Below are positions 7,379-12,443 of a DNA stretch of 12,443 bases, one piece after another. Under the pieces are notes generated by a model. That model was not told the origin of the DNA, did not search any database, and saw nothing but the letters and a program-made list of their open reading frames with translations. The DNA comes from Stramenopiles sp. TOSAG23-2 (Eukaryota; Sar): NCBI GenBank assembly GCA_900128395.1, contig LT649854.1:1-12443 (forward strand), given 5' to 3'. Both the position numbers and the translations under genes were made by a program. How positions within the stretch are numbered: the first letter of the stretch is position 1; every line of letters begins with the position of its first letter.

Positions 7379-8869
7379 ATGTTAAATACCATTCATAAAG
7401 TCACTGGTGTAAAAATAAAACCAAATGATTCAAAAAGATTATTGTATATATGTATTGTATTGTTTTTATTATTAACTTCAAATGGGATATTGTCACCAAT
7501 ACGCGATACGTTAGGCTCGATGCAAGGTAAAGATGTTGTGTCATATTTGGTATCTATGTCTACATTTACTATGATTGCAATTAATCCGTTGACGTCATAC
7601 ATTGCAAATAATTGTACTACATTAATCATGGGTAAAATTTATATTCGTGGTGCTTGTATAACTTGTCTACTGTTTTTTTTAATTTTTCGTTTTCAACCAA
7701 CATTTGATAATATAACTATGTCTATATTTTTCATTTGGGCTAATTTACATTCTGTATTGTCTGTATCAGTCGTATGGGGTGTTTCCGGCGATATATTGGA
7801 TTTAAAAGAATCACGTTCATATTTTGCATTATTAAGTTTAGCAGGTACTGCTGGTCACATATGCGGCGCCGGGTTAACATCCTTTTTAACACGAAGAAAT
7901 GTGAATGTAAAATATATATTATTGATCCCAATTGTGTTGTTGGAAATATGTTATGAAATATATATTTATGTTTTAAATATGAAACAAGATGAAGAAAATG
8001 AAAATAATATATCGTCATCACAACAACAGTCGTCTCAACAGAAAGACAAGAAAGAGGTAAACAAAAAAGGTACCAACCAGAAAAACGAAGACAATAGTTT
8101 GGCATCTAATTTTTGTAGTGCATGTTCATCATTGTATACATTGTTTATAATTTTATATACAACATGTTATTCAGTTGGTTTAACAATGTTGTATCTAGAA
8201 AAAATCAGTATATTATCACATTTAAATACAAATGAGAAAGCACTTGCATTTGCAAATATGAATTTTTTTGGCTCAATAACTACAATGGTAATACAAATAT
8301 TTCTAGCAGGTCGTATGTTATCAAAATCTTCCACATCAATATCTTTATTATTATTACCATTGTCATTTAGTTTTGGGTTTTTCTGTATTTTTCAATGGAA
8401 TGATGATGGCAATGCTATGAAATCGTTGTATATGTTTGAAATTTTAAGACGTGCTGTTGCATATGGTTTTGTCAAGCCTGTACGTGAATTGTTATACCAA
8501 GCTTTAGATAAAAGTCAAAAATATAGCACAAAAGCTTTCAATGATAGTATTGCTAGAAAAGTCGGAGATATGTTCGCACCATTATATAGTGTATTAACCT
8601 CTGAATGGAGGATGCTAAATGTAACGTGTGTTTGTACTTTGTGGTGTTGGCTTGCCGTTTATTTGGGAATAACATTTGATAAAAAAATGGTGTCTACTTC
8701 ATCTTCAGGTCGTAGTAGTAGTAAAAAAAAAGTTCGTGCGAAAACTCCAGCTAAGAAGAAAGCAACACCAGCTAAAAAAAAGAAAGCAACACCAGCTAAA
8801 AAAAAGAAAGCTACCCCGAAAAGCAAAGGGCGTACAGCAAGTAGAAGAAGAAGAAGTTCAAGACGCTAA
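7379..8869 (+). CDS. TLC/nucleotide-translocase-like (MFS-type) membrane transporter with an H1-like basic tail
   Basis: A 496-residue polytopic membrane protein with about ten hydrophobic segments (for example 21-39, 57-77, 90-105, 112-134, 178-199, 250-272, 294-312, 320-338, 413-432). Features point to the TLC ATP/ADP-translocase family or closely related MFS proteins: SPIRDTLG (39-46) after the first helix, VWGVSGDILDLKESRSYFALLS (132-153), and LRRAVAYGFVKPVRELLYQAL (356-376) followed by KYSTKAFNDS-x5-GD (381-397). Family members exchange nucleotides across organelle or parasite membranes, but the substrate here is not readable. A hydrophilic Gln/Lys loop (201-240) separates the halves. 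Residues 439-496 are a Lys/Ala/Thr/Pro/Arg tail identical to that of the convergent gene at 9230-10441, encoded inside an inverted repeat beginning exactly at codon 439. That tail is foreign-looking for a transporter and was probably acquired. The ATG at 7379 has A at -3. Family confidence is moderate. Confidence 0.75.
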   Translation: MLNTIHKVTGVKIKPNDSKRLLYICIVLFLLLTSNGILSPIRDTLGSMQGKDVVSYLVSMSTFTMIAINPLTSYIANNCTTLIMGKIYIRGACITCLLFFLIFRFQPTFDNITMSIFFIWANLHSVLSVSVVWGVSGDILDLKESRSYFALLSLAGTAGHICGAGLTSFLTRRNVNVKYILLIPIVLLEICYEIYIYVLNMKQDEENENNISSSQQQSSQQKDKKEVNKKGTNQKNEDNSLASNFCSACSSLYTLFIILYTTCYSVGLTMLYLEKISILSHLNTNEKALAFANMNFFGSITTMVIQIFLAGRMLSKSSTSISLLLLPLSFSFGFFCIFQWNDDGNAMKSLYMFEILRRAVAYGFVKPVRELLYQALDKSQKYSTKAFNDSIARKVGDMFAPLYSVLTSEWRMLNVTCVCTLWCWLAVYLGITFDKKMVSTSSSGRSSSKKKVRAKTPAKKKATPAKKKKATPAKKKKATPKSKGRTASRRRRSSRR

Positions 8870-8974
8870 GAAAAAGAAAATATTCTATAATTCTCCGGGG
8901 TTAAATATTTGATGTTTGATAGACGACATACAAAATGAGTATCATATGATAAAAGAAGACGATAACTACTGTAT
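8693..8974 (+). repeat. Left arm of large inverted repeat: shared 3' gene end
   Basis: 282 nt matching 9130-9406 in reverse complement: 277 identical positions and one 5-nt insertion here (CATAT, 8943-8947). It covers the last 58 codons and stop of the transporter gene (8693-8869) plus 105 nt of 3' flank. The breakpoint at 8692/8693 falls on a codon boundary. Identity is the same in coding and noncoding parts, which indicates a recent event or ongoing gene conversion. Confidence 0.97.
8762..8809 (+). repeat. Two perfect 24-nt tandem units coding the basic tail (transporter copy)
   Basis: Units at 8762-8785 and 8786-8809 are identical and encode the eight-residue repeat ATPAKKKK; a shorter, diverged unit precedes them and a partial one follows. 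Such tandem units commonly vary in copy number, yet the other arm has the same number. Confidence 0.9.
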
Positions 8975-9129
8975 GTGTACAGGTAAATTGAGGGATGATT
9001 TTAATTCGTAGATAATTTGTTTTAGAAAAACAAAAGCAGAGAGAGGAGAGGGTATATAGTATATGCGCGTATATATATAATATAAGGTCACAAGAATAAT
9101 ATGATAATATACTCTCGTAGAATAATATG
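8975..9129. other. 155-nt spacer of the large inverted repeat
   Basis: Unique sequence between the arms; no ORF of interest. It has a purine-rich block (about 9021-9050), an alternating stretch with a GCGCG core (9058-9079), and a direct repeat GAATAATATGATA at 9094-9106 and 9120-9132 whose second copy crosses the arm boundary. As RNA it would form the loop of a very long hairpin. Confidence 0.8.
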
Positions 9130-9406
9130 ATACAGTAGTTATCGTCTTCTTTTATCATACTCATTTTGTATGTCGTCTATCAAACATCAAATATTTAACC
9201 CCGGAGAATTATAGAATATTTTCTTTTTCTTAGCGTCTTGAACTTCTTCTTCTTCTACTTGCTGTACGCCCTTTGCTTTTCGGGGTAGCTTTCTTTTTTT
9301 TAGCTGGTGTTGCTTTCTTTTTTTTAGCTGGTGTTGCTTTCTTCTTAGCTGGAGTTTTCGCACGAACTTTTTTTTTACTACTACTACGACCTGAAGATGA
9401 AGTAGA
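9130..9406 (-). repeat. Right arm of large inverted repeat: shared 3' gene end
   Basis: 277 nt, the inverted partner of 8693-8974. It covers the last 58 codons and stop of the minus-strand GNAT-like gene (9230-9406) and its 3' flank (9130-9229). Homology ends at 9406/9407 on the gene side and 9129/9130 on the spacer side. Confidence 0.97.
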
Positions 9407-10441
9407 TAATAATAATGCATCTGCCTCATCAACTGATAAACGTTCATCACGATACATCAATTCAAGCTCAACACCTTCTTCATCCAACCAATCTTCACCC
9501 GTTTTTGGATGGGTCATGTATAAAGAGTTGAAGCCAAATGATTCAAGCAATTTCACCATTTTTCTATTGGAACTTCCACCTGCAATGTTCACAAGGAAAC
9601 TTGTGCTTGACGATTTTGCTGCATTCAACGCAGCAGCTAAACATAAACGACCATATCCACTACCACATACAATAGGAATATCCGTCCATTTCGCACTTCC
9701 AGCATTACCAATTTCTTTTGCAATGTTTCTACCCTTGCTTGATAATTTGACAGTAGGATCGTAACGATGATGACTTTCATCTGGGCCTGGGTAGCTACTT
9801 AAATATGCATCATGCAATACAACCATACCTTTAATGTCCGAACCGTCTTTAAGAACAAAGATGCGTAAACCTTGCCAAGCAAAATTTGCACCTCCATTAT
9901 TAATATCGTATTCATCATCATCTGGAACTTGACCATCAATTTTACTTGAACCTTGTAAATATGTACCAGCAACGCATGATAAAAAGTCGTATACAAAGGT
10001 AGACCTCAAACGCCCGCTAGTTAATTTCTTCAACGTGCCATTTGAACGCAATGCTTTGTGAACACCTTTTGCCGTTTTAGATGTAACTTCCACAACTTTA
10101 ACGTTGGATTGTTTTGCTGCAGCAGTTAAAACAGAAGAAGCAGATTTGTAATTACTTTTTTTTCTTGGTGTTGGTGGAGCACTGCTACTACTTTTCTTTT
10201 TACTGCTACTTTTCTTTTTCCTGGATGATGCTTTTGACTTCTTTGAAGGAGTTGATGATGATGCTGCAGCTGAAAGCATATAAAAAATGATAAATATACC
10301 TATAACTAATGGTATTGCCATTTTATTTGCTTTAATAGCATCCATATCCATAGCTGCTATGTCTTTTAATAATGAACTAATTAGTGAAGTCGCTGTTTGT
10401 GCTACATCTGTTACGGTTTCTATTGCATTATTTTCTGACAT
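9230..10441 (-). CDS. Membrane-anchored GNAT-like (acetyltransferase-fold) protein with basic linker and basic tail
   Basis: 403 residues from ATG at 10441 (A at -3). Layout: an acidic/neutral N-terminus; one membrane helix at about 41-58 (MAIPLVIGIFIIFYMLSAA); a Ser/Lys-rich disordered linker (60-100); a globular region of about 145-335; and a basic tail (346-403) with ATPAKKKK repeats and an Arg-rich end. The globular part looks like a GNAT fold: GLRIFVLKDGSDIKGMVVLHDA (191-212) as the central strands, then VCGSGYGRLCLAAALNAA (258-275), which fits motif A (the x-x-G-x-G acetyl-CoA loop and helix), and NRKMVKLLESFGFNSLY (292-308), the usual N-x-x-M-x-x-L-x-x-x-GF ending. Acceptor substrate and catalytic residues cannot be read, and it may be non-catalytic. 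The family call is inference from pattern. The basic tail resembles the protein's own linker in composition, so this gene is the likelier original owner of the tail shared with the convergent transporter gene, whose stop lies 360 nt away. Confidence 0.6.
   Translation of the reverse strand: MSENNAIETVTDVAQTATSLISSLLKDIAAMDMDAIKANKMAIPLVIGIFIIFYMLSAAASSSTPSKKSKASSRKKKSSSKKKSSSSAPPTPRKKSNYKSASSVLTAAAKQSNVKVVEVTSKTAKGVHKALRSNGTLKKLTSGRLRSTFVYDFLSCVAGTYLQGSSKIDGQVPDDDEYDINNGGANFAWQGLRIFVLKDGSDIKGMVVLHDAYLSSYPGPDESHHRYDPTVKLSSKGRNIAKEIGNAGSAKWTDIPIVCGSGYGRLCLAAALNAAKSSSTSFLVNIAGGSSNRKMVKLLESFGFNSLYMTHPKTGEDWLDEEGVELELMYRDERLSVDEADALLLSTSSSGRSSSKKKVRAKTPAKKKATPAKKKKATPAKKKKATPKSKGRTASRRRRSSRR
9290..9337 (-). 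repeat. Two perfect 24-nt tandem units coding the basic tail (GNAT-like copy)
   Basis: Mirror copy of the tandem units at 8762-8809 on the minus strand, with the same unit number and the same bases, including the flanking diverged units. Confidence 0.9.
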
Positions 10442-11349
10442 GTTGAATTTGTTTTTTGTTCCTCTCTTTTTTCTCTTTCGTTGTTACTACCACAATGATG
10501 AATGAGTCTAGTTGTTGTTGTTTCAACTGTTTGATAACTATTTGTAAGTGAAGTGAATGAATATTATATCATCATATACACTTTTTTATAATTCATTTTT
10601 TATAAATAATAACCACATAATTAGAATAATAGTGAGATGATAAAAGTATTATTATTATTACTGGATGATTACATTAGTACATACATAGCAGCCATACAGT
10701 TAGATATATAATACATACTGTATATTATCATAGAGAGCTAGAGGGGGAATACTATACTTACTATGGGTACATATACAGGAATATATAACAGTACCTGGTA
10801 ATATACTAGCATCACATAGGAAAGATAGCACTATGCTGTATCATCAAGAATCTTATCGAAACTTCACCTGTGTGATGATGTGCACCTGTTGATTCTATTT
10901 GATCCTGATGCTGATTGATTTCTTGTTTTTTAAATCTTGTGTGTGCTGTGTGCTGCCTAACACTGTGGTTGCTATTTAATAACAGGCTTATAATGCTAAT
11001 ACGGCCTAGGTTGTTCATCTTCATGGCTGGGCGGCTGACAATTATTATGAATAATATGAAAATAGCATTGGCAATCAATCATCGCCACTCAATCAATAAA
11101 GATCAATCTCGAGATTGGTGATGTGATACCTATGGTACAATGGAAATACCATTATTATACATCGAAATACCATTACAATGTTATTAAATAATATCACCAT
11201 ATAGTACTCATAACAAATATATATACTATATAGTTCACAAATATTTACATAAACATATATAGAACGTAGATCGTATATATATATATATAACAGAACAAAC
11301 ATAAACAATAATAATTACTATATTATATTATATTATTAAATAAAAAACA
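10442..11349. other. Divergent intergenic region between the GNAT-like gene and eS1
   Basis: About 900 nt without a gene I can support. Parts 10861-11040 are clearly richer in G+C (about 42%) than the flanks (near 22%), and end near a 14-nt palindrome CAATCTCGAGATTG (11104-11117). A 12-nt direct repeat GAAATACCATTA occurs at 11143-11154 and 11164-11175. A TA run at 11275-11290 and an A-rich leader sit just before eS1. It probably holds the promoters of both divergent genes. Short open frames at 10812-11078 (-) and 10915-11121 (+) show no family features. Confidence 0.5.
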
Positions 11350-12132
11350 ATGGCTGTTGGAAAAAACAAGAAATTGGGACGCAAGAAAGGAAGAAAGAAG
11401 GTTGTAGATCCTTTTACTAAAAAAGATTGGTATGATGTAAAAGCACCAAATATGTTCACAAACAGGGAAGTATGCAAAACACCTGTTAGTAGAACTGCTG
11501 GTGTTAAAACATCCACTGAAAGTTTGATGGGTCGTGTATTCGAAGTATCTCTTGCTGATTTGAACAAAGATGAAGCACTTGGTTACCGTAAAATTAAATT
11601 GATCGTTCAAGAAATTCAAGGTAAAAGTGTTTTATGTAACTTTTACGGTATGGGCTTTGCACGTGATCGTTTATGTGCTTTGATCAAAAAATGGCAAACT
11701 TTAATTGAAGCTAGTGTTGATATCAAAACCACCGATGGTTACTCCCTTCGCCTTTTCTGCATTGGTTTCACCAACAAAAGGAAGAACCAACAGAGAAAAA
11801 CGTGTTACGCACAAAGCTCCAAAGTACGCAAGATTCGCGCACGCATGATATCAATCATGGAACGTGAAGCAGTTAAATGCGACATGAAAGAGTTGGTATT
11901 GAAATTTATCCCAGAAATCATTGGTAAAGAAATTGAAAAAGAATGCCAAGGTATCTATCCATTAAAAGATGTTTACATTCGCAAAGTTAAAATGTTGAAT
12001 CAACCAAAATTTGATCTTTCCAAATTGATGGAATTGCATGAAGGTGGTAGTACCGAATCAGGTAGTAAAGTAAAACGTGAAATAAACGAAGGTACTGTTG
12101 ACGGTTTAGCAGGTGCAGGAGGTAGACTTTAA
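11350..12132 (+). CDS. RPS3A: 40S ribosomal protein eS1 (S3a)
   Basis: A structural protein of the small ribosomal subunit, acting in the cytoplasm near the mRNA exit side of the 40S platform. The 260-residue length is what the family has (about 260-265). Recognisable family segments in order: MAVGKNK and a basic stretch [20 protein letters not shown] (10-29) with VKAPNMF after it, [15 protein letters not shown] (62-76), [19 protein letters not shown] (110-128), [19 protein letters not shown] (129-147), [20 protein letters not shown] (196-215), and [20 protein letters not shown] (216-235) before a Gly/Ser-rich end. No intron is needed and no frame defect is present. The ATG at 11350 sits in an A-rich leader, and the first residues match the family start. 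Expected to be strongly and constitutively expressed. Certain identification. Confidence 0.98.
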   Translation: MAVGKNKKLGRKKGRKKVVDPFTKKDWYDVKAPNMFTNREVCKTPVSRTAGVKTSTESLMGRVFEVSLADLNKDEALGYRKIKLIVQEIQGKSVLCNFYGMGFARDRLCALIKKWQTLIEASVDIKTTDGYSLRLFCIGFTNKRKNQQRKTCYAQSSKVRKIRARMISIMEREAVKCDMKELVLKFIPEIIGKEIEKECQGIYPLKDVYIRKVKMLNQPKFDLSKLMELHEGGSTESGSKVKREINEGTVDGLAGAGGRL

Positions 12133-12443
12133 AACATATAATAATTTATCATTGGTAATATAAAAAAAACTCTTAAAGTTTTAATTTTCATTAATAAATC
12201 AATATTTTAACTCTCTCTCTCTCGCCGTATATTTTTATATTGTTATCACACCACAAGACTATATACAGAGACACACAAAGGCAATTTACGTACGTACCGA
12301 ACATACACACACCTCTACGAAGTCGTATTTTTTGAAATAAAAATACTTTTTTTGTTTAATATAAATATTTTAAAAATTATAGCTGTCCTCTCTACAAATT
12401 CAAAAATTCCGCAATAGTACTCTCATATGATATGATATTATAT
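12133..12443. other. 3' flank of eS1 to window end
   Basis: No gene seen. AATAAA at 12193-12198 lies about 61 nt after the eS1 stop and is a candidate polyadenylation signal. A (CT)6 run is at 12211-12222 and an ACGTACGTACC motif near 12288-12298, which may belong to the promoter of a gene beyond the edge. Confidence 0.55.

Noticed and set aside
8676-8912. Second open frame over the basic-tail region (and its mirror at 9187-9450)
   Set aside because: It is an alternative frame of the tandem Lys-codon repeats; the frame continuous with both genes is the one ending at 8869 and 9230.
10870-10915. C/D-box snoRNA-like signals (TGATGA then CTGA)
   Set aside because: Both boxes are short and common by chance, there is no terminal stem, and no guide target could be shown.
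10812-11121. Short open frames on both strands in the eS1 upstream region
   Set aside because: They show no conserved pattern or plausible coding composition; more likely chance frames in a GC-richer spacer.
1-12443. tRNA, rRNA, CRISPR array or transposon
   Set aside because: Scanning both strands by eye found no cloverleaf or B-box-like core, no rRNA motif, no regularly spaced direct repeats, and no transposase or reverse-transcriptase motif.

Overview
The window looks like nuclear DNA of an AT-rich, gene-dense microbial eukaryote. Pointers are a eukaryote-type 40S ribosomal protein (eS1/RPS3A), a SAGA/Sin3-type chromatin reader, a full-length ABCG half-transporter with an extracellular Cys-rich domain, long Asn/Lys/Ser-rich low-complexity stretches, and A-rich leaders with A at -3 before every chosen ATG. 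Reading frames are mostly unbroken and use standard stops (TAA, TGA), and none of the genes clearly needs an intron. A stramenopile-like protist would fit, but nothing here fixes the lineage.

Layout, left to right. Positions 1-53 carry what seems to be the first codons of a minus-strand gene that leaves the window; its bases are a perfect inverted copy of the start of the neighbouring ABCG gene. The ABCG transporter (565-4493, +) follows, with one frame break at a T7 run in its membrane domain. Then come a low-complexity minus-strand ORF (4985-5452) overlapping a short ankyrin-like ORF (+, to 5725), a small chromatin protein joining a SAP30-type Sin3-binding motif to an SGF29-type tandem Tudor domain (6313-7182, +), and a TLC/nucleotide-translocase-like membrane transporter (7379-8869, +). 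A membrane-anchored GNAT-like protein (9230-10441, -) converges on that transporter, and eS1 (11350-12132, +) closes the window, divergent from the GNAT-like gene across about 900 bp.

The most striking feature is the convergent pair at 7379-10441. The transporter and the GNAT-like protein end in the same 58-residue, histone-H1-like basic tail, encoded by a near-perfect inverted repeat (8693-8974 and 9130-9406: 277 identical bases plus one 5-nt indel) that also covers about 105 nt past both stop codons, around a 155-nt spacer. A second inverted repeat (1-47 / 595-641) lies at the 5' end of the ABCG gene. Both may reflect local inverted duplication or gene conversion at gene ends, or assembly/amplification chimeras; reads across the junctions would decide.

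The genes do not form one pathway. They are a mix of transport (ABCG, TLC-like), chromatin regulation (SGF29/SAP30-like), a putative acetyltransferase-fold protein, and translation (eS1).
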